A DNA stretch of 64,000 nucleotides from Prochlorococcus marinus str. MIT 0912. GTDB taxonomy: Bacteria > Cyanobacteriota > Cyanobacteriia > PCC-6307 > Cyanobiaceae. The stretch spans positions 1,178,001-1,242,000 of the forward strand of contig NZ_CP114783.1 in NCBI RefSeq assembly GCF_027359595.1, read 5' to 3'. Within the stretch, counting starts at the first letter, position 1. Every line of letters begins with the position of its first letter. The notes under the pieces were generated by a model that saw only the letters and a program-made list of their open reading frames with translations, searched no databases and was not told the DNA's origin. Shown here piece by piece: positions 16,304-29,400 of this stretch. Made by a program: the position numbers and the translations under genes.

Positions 16304-19252
16304 ATGGAAAATAATTTCGAATTAAATCTTAAAGATATTAAAGCATTTCAAAATTTATCAACACAAGGTTTAGAAAAAATAAAAAAGAAAAGTAGATTCA
16401 TAAAATATAATTTAGGCCAAATAATTTCACAAAATTTTATTATACCTAATTCAATCAATTTAATTATTACGGGAGAAGCAAGACTATTGTCTAAAAAAGA
16501 TTCAAAAACTGAGACCGTTACCAAATTGGGTCAAGGATTATTTACTGGTCTTGGATCTTTTCTTAACGTAAAAGCTTGTGAAGAAATTACAGCATCTTCT
16601 GAATTACAATGTCTTGCACTTGAAGATGAGTTAATACTGGATTTGTATCTAAGTGAGCCTTCATTTTATAAATGGTGTAATAGCAATGCACAGCCGGGAG
16701 AAATACAATTGCTAGCTGAAAATTTAATCACAAAATCAACTAGAAATGATATAAATTTAAAAGCTGCATTTCAACAATTAATTAACAATAGTAAGATTAA
16801 AATAGTCGAAAATAATAATGATCTGATTTTAAATAAAGACTTAACTACCATAGTATCAAGTAATAATGTTATTGACAATAACGTTGGAGATATTATCGAA
16901 GATAATAGTAAAATAAAAACAAAAGGTCCATTACCCGCAAGATTTATTGAAATCCCTAAAAATCTTTTTAAAGCTTTTATCTCAACTCCACAAAATACTG
17001 CAGGAATCGAAACCAAAGAAATTTCTTCTTTAAAGAACAATAATCTCGAAAATGCCCCTCTTTTGCCTGAAGTAAGTGGGACAGATATTGGGCAAATTTA
17101 TCAAGAAGAAAATTTTGAGATCATTACTGCAGAAGGAAGCCTAAAAGAAACGCAAGCATGCCTAGAAATGCTCGCAAGAGAAATGGATTTGCCTTTCAGA
17201 AAGGATGCAGTTGAAAAAGTTCTAAGAGATACTATTAGGGGTGGAGAACAGCCTACCTTACAAATATGTGGTTCCATTGCTGCAATCCTTGGGCTCCATG
17301 CAACAGGAGCAAAAATTCCAAGACAATTTGCAAATAGATTGCAAACACCTTCAATTATTACTTGGAAAGAATCTTTTGCCCTAGTAATTAATAGCAATGC
17401 CAAATTTCTAACAATTGCTTCTCCAAAAGAAGGATTGTTGAAAATTTCATCAACTGAATTTGAATCAAAGCTACCAGATTTTCTTGAAGTTTTACTGGTA
17501 GAAAAAACATACATGACTCCAGAAAAAAAATTTGGGATTGACTGGTTTTGGCCCGCACTTAAAAAACACAAAAATGTTTTAATTCAAGTTCTACTAGCTT
17601 CTTTTGTCGTACAACTGTTTGGATTAGCAAACCCTCTTTTAATCCAAGTTATTATCGACAAGGTTATTAGCCAAAGAAGTCTAGATACATTACAAATACT
17701 AGGTTTTGCACTAGTTATTGTGACTATTTTAGGAGGGATACTTGGAAGTTTGAGAACATTTTTATTTACCGAAACAACTAATAGAATTGATACAAGATTA
17801 GGTGCAGAGGTTATAGATCATTTATTACGTTTACCATTAAAATATTACGACAAAAGACCTGTAGGGGAACTAGCAAGCAGAATTTCAGAATTAGAAAAAA
17901 TTAGGAATTTCCTAACTGGTCAAGCACTGACAACACTTTTAGATGCATGCTTTTCGTTGATTTATATTTTGGTTATGGTAATTTACAGCTGGTTATTAAC
18001 ATTAATCGCCCTAGGAGTTGTTCCATTACAAATACTTTTAACTCTCATTGGAACACCCCTGATCAGAAGACAAATACGTGATGTTGCTCAAGAAAATGCA
18101 AAAACACAAAGTCATTTAATAGAAGTTCTGACAGGTATACAAACTGTCAAAGCCCAAAATGTTGAAACAGTTAGTCGTTGGAAATGGCAAGATTTATACA
18201 ATAAATATATAGCAAGAACTTTCGAGAAAACAATTACTGGAACAGCTTTAAACGAGACCAGTAACGTACTTCAACAACTTTCTCAGCTATTAGTTTTATG
18301 GGTTGGTGCCACCTTGGTTCTCAATGGACAACTAACTTTGGGTCAGTTAATAGCCTTCAGAATAATATCTGGATACGTAACCCAACCAATTCTTAGATTG
18401 AGCAGTATCTGGCAAAATATACAAGAACTTAGAGTCTCGTTTGAAAGGCTCGCAGATATAGTAGATACTCAAGAAGAATCAAGTGAAGCCGATAAATCCA
18501 ACATTCCTCTTTCAAGTATTAAGGGTCATGTTCGCTTTCATGATATTTGCTTTGGATTTAATCAAAACGATCAAGTTCTAAATACAATTAATTTAGAAAT
18601 TTCACCTGGCAAATTCATAGGAATTGCAGGACAAAGTGGCAGTGGCAAAAGTACGTTAATGAAACTTTTACCAAGGTTATATCAACCACAAAAAGGAAAA
18701 ATATTAATAGATGATTTAGATATTTCTAAAGTTGAACTTTATTCTTTAAGAAGACAAATAGGAATTGTTCCACAAGATCCACTTTTATTTTCAGGAACAA
18801 TTAGTGACAATATTGCATTAACCAACCCAAATGTTTCAAGCGAAGAAATAGTTGAAGCCGCCAAAATAGCAGGCGCACATGAATTCATCATGGAATTACC
18901 TATGGGCTATAGTTCTAATGTTGGGGAGAGAGGAGCTGGTTTATCAGGAGGGCAAAGACAAAGAATTGCCATTGCCAGAACAATTTTAAGCAAGCCAAAA
19001 TTACTAATTATGGACGAAGCAACGAGTGCACTCGATTATGATACTGAGCGAAAAGTTTGTGAAAATATTAAACGTGCATCGAAAGGTACAACATGCTTTT
19101 TTATCACCCACAGATTAAATACAATCAGAAATGCGGATATGATCGTTTTATTACACAAAGGAGTTCTTGATGAAAAAGGAACTCATCAAGAATTAATGGA
19201 AAATAAAGGTAGATACTATGCCTTATTTAGACAGCAGGAGTCGAGCGAATGA
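16304..19252 (+). CDS. Type I secretion ABC exporter with a CNBD-like and a C39-like N-terminal region
   Basis: The 982-residue HlyB-like exporter has an unusually long N-terminus. Residues about 15-130 resemble a cyclic-nucleotide-binding fold but lack the usual phosphate-binding Arg cassette. A disordered linker follows, then residues about 280-405 look like a C39-like domain without the catalytic Cys-Asp-Cys-Gly or His context. The transmembrane domain spans about 415-690. The ATPase domain has Walker A GQSGSGKST (776-784), signature LSGGQ (880-884), Walker B LLIMDE (900-905) and the switch His936. It should export unprocessed substrates directly from the cytoplasm with the HlyD-type adaptor, whose start codon overlaps its stop by 4 bp. 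The TolC partner must be elsewhere. Confidence 0.92.
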   Translation: MENNFELNLKDIKAFQNLSTQGLEKIKKKSRFIKYNLGQIISQNFIIPNSINLIITGEARLLSKKDSKTETVTKLGQGLFTGLGSFLNVKACEEITASSELQCLALEDELILDLYLSEPSFYKWCNSNAQPGEIQLLAENLITKSTRNDINLKAAFQQLINNSKIKIVENNNDLILNKDLTTIVSSNNVIDNNVGDIIEDNSKIKTKGPLPARFIEIPKNLFKAFISTPQNTAGIETKEISSLKNNNLENAPLLPEVSGTDIGQIYQEENFEIITAEGSLKETQACLEMLAREMDLPFRKDAVEKVLRDTIRGGEQPTLQICGSIAAILGLHATGAKIPRQFANRLQTPSIITWKESFALVINSNAKFLTIASPKEGLLKISSTEFESKLPDFLEVLLVEKTYMTPEKKFGIDWFWPALKKHKNVLIQVLLASFVVQLFGLANPLLIQVIIDKVISQRSLDTLQILGFALVIVTILGGILGSLRTFLFTETTNRIDTRLGAEVIDHLLRLPLKYYDKRPVGELASRISELEKIRNFLTGQALTTLLDACFSLIYILVMVIYSWLLTLIALGVVPLQILLTLIGTPLIRRQIRDVAQENAKTQSHLIEVLTGIQTVKAQNVETVSRWKWQDLYNKYIARTFEKTITGTALNETSNVLQQLSQLLVLWVGATLVLNGQLTLGQLIAFRIISGYVTQPILRLSSIWQNIQELRVSFERLADIVDTQEESSEADKSNIPLSSIKGHVRFHDICFGFNQNDQVLNTINLEISPGKFIGIAGQSGSGKSTLMKLLPRLYQPQKGKILIDDLDISKVELYSLRRQIGIVPQDPLLFSGTISDNIALTNPNVSSEEIVEAAKIAGAHEFIMELPMGYSSNVGERGAGLSGGQRQRIAIARTILSKPKLLIMDEATSALDYDTERKVCENIKRASKGTTCFFITHRLNTIRNADMIVLLHKGVLDEKGTHQELMENKGRYYALFRQQESSE

Positions 19253-20301
19253 AATTAAAAAAATTACCTATCAAAAAAAAGCTGAATGAATTATCAATTA
19301 CGGCCAAAGATTTTATAGAAAAAAATATAAATATTACCCCAAAAAAATGGATTGAATATTTACAAGATTCGTTAGAGAAAGGAGTAATTACAAGGCAAGA
19401 AGAGGTGGTTTTAAATCAACCCAAATATTGGGCTAGGGCAATAAGTTGGTCATTGATGGGAGGTACAGCATTTGGAGTGCTCTGGCTATCACTCGGTAAG
19501 ACAGAAGAAATTATTGTTGCGACAGGAAAATTAGAGCCAATAAAAGGAGTCATTGAAATTCAAATGCCTTTAGAAGGAATCACCAAGAAAGTTTTGGTCA
19601 AAGAAGGAGAGAAAGTAGTGAAAGGGCAGAAATTAATTCAATTAGACACTGAAATTTCAATAGCGAAAAGACAAGCATTAGAAGAAAGTCTCAAAATCAA
19701 CAACGATATTCTCTCTAGGCTAAAAATACTCGTAAGAGAAGGTGCGGTATCAGAATTACAATACCTTCAACAAGAAAATAAAATCGCAGAACTCAAAAGT
19801 CAGATCAAAGAAAGTAACGTCATAATCAAATATCAAGAACTCATATCACCCTCAGATGGAATGGTTTTTGATTTAAAACCAAAAGGTCCTGGCTTTGTAG
19901 CTCGTACAAGTGAACCAGTACTGAAGATTGTACCGACTGATTTTCTACAAGCCAGAGTTGAAATACCAAGTAGATCAATAGGGTTTGTCAGTGTCAATAA
20001 AAAAGCAGATATTAGTATTGATTCATTTCCAGCCACTGACTTCGGTGTAATAAGTGGAGTAGTAAAACGGATAGGCTCTGATGCATTACCACCAATACCA
20101 GCTCAAGGTTTGGGATATCGATTCCCAGCAGACATTACATTAGACACTCAATTTTTAGAAATGAAAACTGGAAAACGACTCAAACTACCTTTGCAACCAG
20201 GAATGAGTCTCACAGCAAATATTAAACTTAGAAAAGTATCTTATTTGCAATTGTTATTAGGTACCTTTAACGATAAAGCAAAATCACTGAAACAACTTTG
20301 A
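19249..20301 (+). CDS. HlyD-type membrane fusion protein (type I secretion adaptor)
   Basis: The 350-residue protein has a cytoplasmic N-terminus of about 65 residues, one transmembrane helix (SWSLMGGTAFGVLWLSL), and the lipoyl/barrel segments VATGKLEPIKGVIEIQMPLEG and ISPSDGMVFDLKP on either side of a short coiled coil (EESLKINNDILSRLK). The C-terminal part (LQPGMSLTANIKL) is typical of HlyD adaptors. The coiled coil is shorter than in HlyD itself, so the periplasmic reach may be smaller. ATGA overlap with the ABC gene shows translational coupling. The operon ends at a strong bidirectional hairpin 68 bp downstream. Confidence 0.92.
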   Translation: MKLKKLPIKKKLNELSITAKDFIEKNINITPKKWIEYLQDSLEKGVITRQEEVVLNQPKYWARAISWSLMGGTAFGVLWLSLGKTEEIIVATGKLEPIKGVIEIQMPLEGITKKVLVKEGEKVVKGQKLIQLDTEISIAKRQALEESLKINNDILSRLKILVREGAVSELQYLQQENKIAELKSQIKESNVIIKYQELISPSDGMVFDLKPKGPGFVARTSEPVLKIVPTDFLQARVEIPSRSIGFVSVNKKADISIDSFPATDFGVISGVVKRIGSDALPPIPAQGLGYRFPADITLDTQFLEMKTGKRLKLPLQPGMSLTANIKLRKVSYLQLLLGTFNDKAKSLKQL

Positions 20302-20368
20302 GCCATCAAAATAAAAAATAAGTAAGACTGGATCAAGATAAAATTTCAATTTCTAAGACAAAACATTA

Positions 20369-20400
20369 AAAAGGCTGCTTATCAAATAAGCAGCCTTTTA
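20369..20400. terminator. Bidirectional Rho-independent terminator
   Basis: A perfect inverted repeat, ggctgcttat / ataagcagcc with a 3-base loop, is bounded by an A-run on one side and a T-run on the other. It lies between the convergent ends of the adaptor gene (plus) and the giant repeat gene (minus), so it can terminate both transcripts. Confidence 0.92.
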
Positions 20401-20425
20401 TATAGTCTCAATTGAACTAAATTAA

Positions 20426-23400
20426 TTAAGAAAGAACGAAGTTGTTAGCAAGAGTAATGTCAGCGAGTAGAGCACTAGTATCTGCGATATTTGTTAGTGT
20501 CGCAATTTGCGTAACAGAAACACTGGCATCATTAGCCGTATCAGTATTAGATACATATGCAACACCAATTGAAGTGTCAGCAGCGATTTCCCAGAGAACT
20601 AACTTTTGACCAAGATTGGTTTCGTCCCAATGAGTGGTAAGGTCCATAGCAGCTTTTAGAGCAGTTGCGTTACCAACATTGGTATCACTTAGGGCAATAA
20701 TCTCTCTAGAAGTAGCGGCAGCGTTGATAGCCTGTTTCAAGATAGAAGTATTTGCACCAGCAGTATTATCAAGAAGTTCTTCAATACCAGCAGAGATGTC
20801 TAACTTGTCTCCACCACTTCCAGGAGCAGCGTGAGAGAAGCTAGTGATTGTATCTGAACCATTTCCTGAAGCTGTAGCTTCGAATCTGAAGATATCAGAT
20901 GATGTTCCACCACTTGCACCAGTGATGTTGTCGTCCCCATCTCCAGCTACGATTGTGAAACCTTTACCTGCTGCACCAGTCACAGTTGATAAATCAATAG
21001 TATTTGCTGCACCAGTACCATTCACAGTAACAGTTGAACCAGTACCATCTACTGAGAGCTTGATTAAGGCTGCATCTGCACCTTGTATAGCACTGAAATT
21101 ATCAGTCAAAGCAGTAGCATAAACCGCTCCAGTAGTGACAGCATCTACAGCTTCCAAATTGGCAACTGTTGAAGCACTAGTAATTTTTCCTGCAAAATCA
21201 GCTTTAAGAGTTACTTCGCCAGCTGCTTTGTCTGAGAGCAGAGCATCCCAGTTAGTTGCAGTACCAGTAATAGTCGCAACAGCAGAGGCATTAATTGCAG
21301 TTGTAGTTGCTCCATTCAAAGTAACTAGGGCTCCAGCTGTTGCATCATAAGCACTTGCATTGTCGGACAGGGTATAAGTAACACCTCCATCCATTGTTAT
21401 GGAACCTGCAACTACAGCAGCAGCCTCAAGTGTAGTACCTGTAACGGTAGTAATAGCGCCAGCTGCGACCGCAACGCTTGTTTTAGCATCTAAGCCTGTT
21501 AGATCAGTTGCAGCAGCCGTACCAGCTGAAACCGTAATAGTAAGAGCATCAGCCCCTCCATTTGCAGCAAGGTCACTATTGATAGCAGCGGCAGTCAAAC
21601 CACTGATTGCACCAGTAACTGTTCCAGTAGTGTTAGCTGAGATTTTATCAAGATTATTGATACCAGTCGCATCGGTTACTGCTGCACTTAATCCGTAGGT
21701 GTAATCAGCTTTAAGTGTCACCGTGCTTGTGTCTTGATCAGCCAGAGTCGCACCATTAGCTGCTGTTCCTGAGAAACCATCAATAGCTGAGGCATCGATA
21801 ATTACACTAGTTTTTGCATCTAGAGCTACAAGATCGGCTGATAAGTCAGATACAGAATCACCAAGTGTAAACGTCATAGCATCTGCTCCAGAAGAAGACA
21901 GCCTTGTATTGATGTTGCTTAAAGTACCGGTGATTGCTGAGCCGTTACCAATTGTGATTGCTCCGGTCGTTCTTGAACGAATGTCATCAAGACTATCAAG
22001 ATCACCGTTACTGAGTGCACCAGTATCGGTAAGACTTGCAGTCCAATCACCATCCCAAACAACAGCAGTACCAGCGTTTGAGTTAGAACCAGATATACCA
22101 CCAGTTGTGACGTCTACTGTGGCGGCAATGGTACTAGCAGTAATATTGGTAATGCTAGTTGCAATAATTGAACCACCAATCCTATCGTTCAATGTCTTGA
22201 TGTCTGCAGCTGCATCAGATGTATCAGAAACCGTGACAGTTAACGCGTCACCACCACTAGAGTGATTTGAAAGAGCAGTAGTCAATGCTGCAACAGTAGT
22301 CGATGCCAAAGTAGCCGTAACAGTACCACTTGTATCTCCCATGATGGTATTGATATCAGCCAAGTCAGGGGTACCTGAATTGACGGTCACGTTGTAATCA
22401 GTGTCAATGCTTATTCCGCCACTTCCGTGAGCTGCTAGAAGGGTTGAGAAGGCATCTTCAGTTCCAGTGAAAGTTGCAACTCCAGTAGCAACAATTGCGA
22501 CACTGGTTTCAGCATCGAGGGTATTAACATCTGCAGATGCAACTGATGTATCGCTTAGGGTGATCGTTAAAGTATCTTCATCGGAATCACCAAGTCTAGA
22601 AACAAGATTGGCAGCCACACCAGTTAATGATCCTGTAATGGCTCCAGTGGTAGCTCCTCTGACTGTTCCCAAATCATCCAATACTGCGTTGGACAATGCG
22701 CCAGTATTACTAAACGTCGCGGTCCAGTCTGTGTCTAATGACAAGCCAGAACTAGTATGAGCATCCTCAATTGATTCAATTGTAGAAGAAGTAATATTAG
22801 TAATAGTGGTTGCAGTAACTGTTCCACCGGTTTTTGCATCTAGGGCGTTCAAATCTGCTGCTGCATCAGCTGTATCAGTAATAGTGATGGCAACACTGTC
22901 TGTAGATGCCATGTCTTTCAGACCAGTTGTGCCATTCATAATGTTTGCAACTGTATCTCCAGTCACTGTTGCAGTAACTGCCCCAGTGGTCCTACTTAAA
23001 AGCAAGTTGAGGCCTGCAGTTGCAGCGGTACCATCAGTCCAAGCATCAGCATCACTAACAGCAGCTGTGAAATCTCCATCAACGTTAATGGTGCTATCAG
23101 CTGTAGCAGTAAGAGTATTAGCCAGAGTTGAAGAAGTAATACCGGTTACTGCTTGCGCATCAACTGTGACAGAAGTTTTTCCATCAATTCCAGTCAAGTC
23201 AGTCGCTGCTGCTGTAGCTGCGTGCAGAGTGACTGTTAAAGCATCACTTCCACCAATGGTTCCTAGGTTGGAATTAATTTGAGCAGCTGTTAAAGAGCTA
23301 GAACCAGTAATCGTTGCTGTAACAACACCAGATGTGTTATCCGCAATCGAATCGATATTTGCTACATGAGTAGTTGTGGTTGCAGCAGCAGTAGCTCCAA

Positions 23401-26400
23401 AGGTGTAATTAGCAGCAAGGGTTAGTCCAGAACCACTGCCATCATTACCAACCATGGTTGCTCCATTTGCAACCGTACCTGTGATTGCAGTGATAGCAGA
23501 GACGTCTACATCTGCAGAGGTCTTGCCATCAAGTGAATTAATAACAGCGGCTGTAGTTGTTGTACTTCCAGTTGTAATGTCCAATACATCAGTAGCACTA
23601 CCATTCGAGAGTGCTGTATCAATTGCAGCTGCTGTACCACTACCAATTGTTGCAGTGATATTACCTGTGGTTCTACCCATCAATGTGTTCAAGCTAGATA
23701 GTGTTGAAGCTTGATCACCGGTGACAGTAGATGTGTAATCAGTGTCAACGTTAATTACACCACTAGTATCTGCAGTGGCTGTAAGAACATCAGCAATAAC
23801 TCCATCCACGCCAGTAGCAGCTGTTGCATCAACTTCTACTCCTGTTGCAGCATTCGCATCCATGTAATTCAACTGAGCAGCTGTTGATCCAGCAGCTGTT
23901 GTGCTAACTGCAGTTGCCTGGCCTAAAGCTGCATTAACAACTGCACCATTGGTACCCAAATTGGCCGCTGTATCACTCAAGACTGCGAAAGTAACTTCGT
24001 TTAAATCTCCTCTTGCAGTATTTACTGCGGTTGCTTGCGTTGCATTAGTTGTACCGGTAATAGATACATTCGCTGCTGCTGCGACAACAGCAGAGTTATC
24101 AAGGGAATTATCACCACCAAATAAGTTCGTGTTGGAATCAGTTAAATCAAAGGTGACTGTGCTTAAACCGCTGCGGCCAGTATTAATCGTTGCAGCCTGA
24201 GACTGAATAATTGCATCACTGAGACTCACATTTGTAGCGTTATTAACAACTGATGCAGCACCTGTTGCATAACTAGCTGAAGATCCGCTAGATGCAAAAA
24301 CATTAGCTTTTGCATCTGTGATGTCGTAAGTAATGGTTCCAGAACCATTTAATGCATCTAAAGTTACATGTTGTGCAATTGTGATTGCATCAGTTACGAC
24401 TATATCAACGTTAGTTTTACTAAATGCAAGTTTGATATTTGCAACACCACCATTGGTTGATAAGTTTGCGAAAGTATCTGATATACATAGGTTTCCAGAT
24501 GCACCATTAACAACAGAACTTGATCCGTTAAGAAGGTTATCTACTGAGTCCTTTATGTAGTAAAGACCATCAGTAGAAGAATCGGCATCAGCATCATGAC
24601 CCTTGAACTTCGTACCAAATTCGGTAGTTAATGTTGTGTAATTAGCTAGAGAAATTTGAGTTGTGTTCGATAACTCAACGGTGGTAGCAGAAGTCAGATT
24701 TGCCTTATCAGTTCTGGCTAAACCGGTGATTAAGTTAGCGGCTGTATCCTTAATAGAATAAGAAAGATTGGAGACAGTAGATAGACCTCTGGTCTCACTC
24801 GCGTCTGTAGTTGTATTTTGATCACCCAATGCTTGCTGAACAGTCGCAAAAGCACCTGTTGTCAAGCTGATAGAAGCTGCACCAGTTAAAAGGGCTCTAT
24901 CTGAGGCACCTGCTGAACCAAATTGTGTATTTAGAGCTGAGTAGATATTTGCTGCTGAATCAGTGATGGAGTATGTCCCTGAAAGATTTGCGTATTCAGA
25001 GATAAGTGCAGCTTGTGCAACTGTTTGTGTTCCAGTAACAGTAAGGCTAGTTGCTGAATTACGAGCCGCGACTTCAGCAGAAGAGGTTCCAGCAATAAGA
25101 TTGGCTACTGTATCAGTGATGTTATAAACAAGAGTTGCATCAGTTGCGGATCCATTCAAACCCCAACCATCAACTGCATTAGCTTGTGCAAGAGTTACAG
25201 CATCAGTAACAGTAATTTTGCTTACGGTTAATGTTCTGCCACCTTGAGTTCCACCGTCTTTAATGCCAGATGATGATGTCAATAGGCTTGCGAAAGTACC
25301 AGTTAATTCATAAGCGACAGTCGAAGCAGCTTTAGAACCATCAATTACGGAATTAGCAGTGGTAATACTAACTGCGTCTGTGATTGTGACATTGCTAGAT
25401 GCTGCAAGAGCATTTGCATTCGCACTAGCAGTTAAGTTCGCTGAAGTATCAGAAAGAGTAAAGTTTCCAGTTCCACCTGCTCCTGCAACTATAAATGTGG
25501 TTTGGGCTGTATCTAAATCTCTTAAAGAAGTAGCTGTAGCAGCAGACACAGAAGCATCAGTAGCAGTGACGGTGTTATTAGATCCGTTTCCTCTGGCTAG
25601 TTCTGTAGCAGTCGCACTTAAAATATTGGCAGCACTATCAGCCAAAGTAAACACCGTATTCGTATCTGTTGCTCCAGTAGCAGCATCAAGGATCCTTGAT
25701 TGAGCAAGAGTTGTGTTGCCTGATGCAGTAATTAAATTAGAACCATTTCTAACCGCAGTTGAGGCAGCAACGATAGCTGCAGCTGTATCTGTCAATGAAT
25801 AGGCAGTGACTGAAGTAGCAGATGCAAGCATTGTTGTTGCTTCAGCAGCAGTTGCTGCATCTGAAGCAGTCATGGTGGCAACTGTATCGCCAGAACCAAC
25901 TGTCACAGCCGCTAATTGTGCCGAAGTACCTGTAACTGTGCCTAGGGTAACTGCAGGGGTCCGGGCAAGTAATTTAGTAGCAACGTCATGAGCAACAGAA
26001 CCTGTAACGGTTATAGATGAAGCAGCATTAACATCAGCTATCTCAGCTGTACTAAATGTACTTACAAAGCTAGTTGCATTTGAAGCTGTATCTGAGATTG
26101 TGAATGTTGTTGTTCCACTGTTGGTTGAATCAGCAATAGTTGCTGTTTGAGCAAAAGTAGCTCCATCAGTTGTCGCTACATTAACTAGACCATTCAGAGT
26201 ACTTCCAAGAGCGACAACATTAGTCGCTGTATCAGAAACAGAGAGAACATAATCAGCAGCAGAGATTGCATCAATCGTTGTGACTTGTGCTGCTGTAGCG
26301 TTATCAGTTGCTGTCAACTTCACAGCAGATGGTATTAGTGCATTACCACCAGCAAGATTTGCAGCCGTATCTGTGACTCGGAATTGCTGATTGGATGCAA

Positions 26401-29400
26401 GAGTTGCATAGAAATCAGAGTCTGAAGTCAAATCAGAAACAGAAACTGTGTATCTGACATTTGAAGAAGAGTTAGATGAATTAAGAACATCAGAAAGCGC
26501 AGCAATAGAAGCCTTAGTGCCTTCAATAGCTGTTGTAGCAGTTCCTGAAAGGGTAATAGTTGTGATCGTTAGAGCAGTTCCATCCTCACCTTTAACACTT
26601 GCTGCACCAGTTAATCTTGTTTGATTAGCATCTAAATGGGTAACAATATTGGCGTCATTATCAACAATGTTGTAAACAAAAGCACCTGAGCTATCAAGTG
26701 CCTTTATTTGAGCAAATTGAGCAAGATTTAAATCATCAGTAACTGTTGTAGTCGTTGAATCTACTATTGCAGCGGCATAATCAAAAGTCCCATCTTGAGC
26801 GGCATCAAGCATGAGATTCTCGTAAGTATCACTGATGGAATAGGCATAGCTAGTACCACCATCACCATCATCAGCATCATTGATTGTTTTACCTTGAGCT
26901 GCCGTTACAGTCCCTGTCACTGTGACATTAGTTGCCTTGGCTGAAACAGTGATGTTGGAAATAATGTCAGCGCCTGAACCTGAGACAGTGGAGAACGCTG
27001 TCGTGCCAGCGCCTATAGCATTGATAGTGACGGCATCAGCAATAGTAGTTGTACCAGAAGCTGTCAACGTTGTAATTGCATCACCAGTAGGAATTGACAA
27101 CGCTTTGACTGCTGTAGAAGTGTCAGTAACAGCAGCAATAGTTGTTGCTCCAGAGTTTGTAGCACTTAAAAGTTTGGTCGCGATAGCTGCTGTTACTGCA
27201 GAACCCGTTGCAGCAATAGTTCCAGCGCCGTTTAAACCTGCTGTTGTCGTGGCATCCAGTCCAAGATTTGCAGAGGTGTCTGAAATGTTATAGGTGGATG
27301 TTGAAGTAAATGCAGCGATCGCTGAAGCCTGAGCTCCAGTTGCATTATCTGAAGCTGCAATTGAAGTAGCTCCATTGGCTGATGCAGCTGATGCAGCCGC
27401 CAAGTTAGCTGAAGTATCTGAAATTGTATAAGTATTGGTTCCAGAATTAGTTGCAGCTACCAAGTCAGTCGCTTCAGCAACGCTAAGAGCATCTGTAACT
27501 GTGACATTCGTTGCACCATTAATGTTGGCATCAGTTGCTATTGACCCACCAGAGAAAATATTAGCTGAGGTATCTGAGACGTTATAAGAAATAGCACCAG
27601 CCATAGACTTAACAGTCAGCAATTTCGCTGCTTCTGCATTGGTTGCAGATGATGTGACTGTTACGGCAGATGCATTCTTAATAACATCTGAATCAGAATC
27701 AATTTGGGCAACAATGTTCGCTGCAGTGTCAGAAATTGTATAAGTCGCTCTTAATGATCCATCTGGATTACTGTTGGTATTAGCAGAACCATCATCGGCG
27801 CTATCAAATATCGCAAGAGCTTGGGCAACATCTACTGTTATTGATGTGGTGTCGTCGCTGATCGTAACTGAATCGACCCGAGTAAGTACAGATCCTAGGC
27901 ATGCAGCAATATTTGAAGCAGTATCAGTAACATCTAATGAAGCAACAACAGTATTCAGTCCTGATCCAGCGGCAGCTAAAGTTGCTAACTGAGCTTTAGT
28001 TGCTGCAGTTGAAGCACCACTAGTCAGTGCAACAGCACTTGCATTCGTAATAGCAGTCGAAGCATCTGTTCCAGCAAGATTGGCAACAGAATCTTTTAAT
28101 GAGGCAGCTGTAACTGTTCCTGAAGCAGAACCATTAACAGTGTTGTACTTAGCAACTGTTACATCATCAGAAATAGTTAGAGCAGCAGCAGCATTAACAA
28201 AAGTGGATACACCTGTTGTAGACGAGGTCAACTCAGCATATGTACTGGAAACCAAGTTATAAACAGTGGTTTTTGCAGCAGCTAGTGTATTGACCTGTGT
28301 AACGTCAGTTCCTGTATTAGCTGGATCCACAGTTCCAGTGATCTTGTAAGAACTTATTTTTGCTTTTTGCGCAGTTGTTGCTGAATTTAAATTAGTTAAT
28401 GAATCCTCTGCGACAACAGATGCTGCTGCTGCTGTAACTGTTGTTGCTGCACCATCAATATTGCTGACTGTGTCTTCAATAGTAAATGTTGCACCTGTGT
28501 AATTTCCTCTGACTGAATTAAGAGAAACCACCTGAGCTACAGAAACACCGTCACTAACAGTGATTGCAGTTGCCTTTTGTTGAGTATTAGTAGCTCCAGA
28601 AGCAGGCATTACCCCACTATTAGAGAAAATATTGGCAGCAGTATCAGAAATGTTGTAAGTAAGAGTTGTTCCTCTAACAAGAGCTGATCCAGAAGAAGCT
28701 GCGGTGAATATTGTATCTAATTCAGCAACGGTTAAATTACCAGTGATCGCAATACTTGCCGCATCCTGAACAGCATTTAAATCTGCACCCGATGTAGCAG
28801 CTTTTACATTGGTTGCTGAATCTGAAATCGCAAAAGTAGCTTCTAATTCAACACTGCTAAGAGCGGTATTGATTGTAGAGATTTGAGCAACAGTTGCATT
28901 TCCAGTAGCTGTGATAGTTCCAGCAGCAACAAGATTTGCAGTAGAAGTTGTATTGCTAGCAGCGGTTACAAGATTAGCAACGGTGTCAGATACAGGGATA
29001 GCACTGAAATTACTAATAGTTCCACAAAGAGTTTTGAGTGCGTTCAACTCAGCTACGGTTACTGTGTCAGAAGAATCAGAAGTCCATGTAATTGTTGTTG
29101 CATCAGCGACTGAACCGGCTGACATAGAAGCCAATTGAGTTGACGTACCAGTAACAGTAATATTGCTATCAACGACTTTCGTAGCACCAAACTTTGTGAT
29201 CAGATCATTCATCTGAGTCACAGTTAAACTGTTTGAACCAGTTATGGAAACCGTAGAAGTTGCACTGACTGTTGTAGAAGGAGCAGCTAAAAGATTTGTA
29301 AGAGTATCGTCTAAAACATAACTTTTTGTTCCACCAGTTAAAGCATTAGCAACTAATGAGTCAGCTACAGAGATATTTGTACTAGAAACTGTGACTCCGC

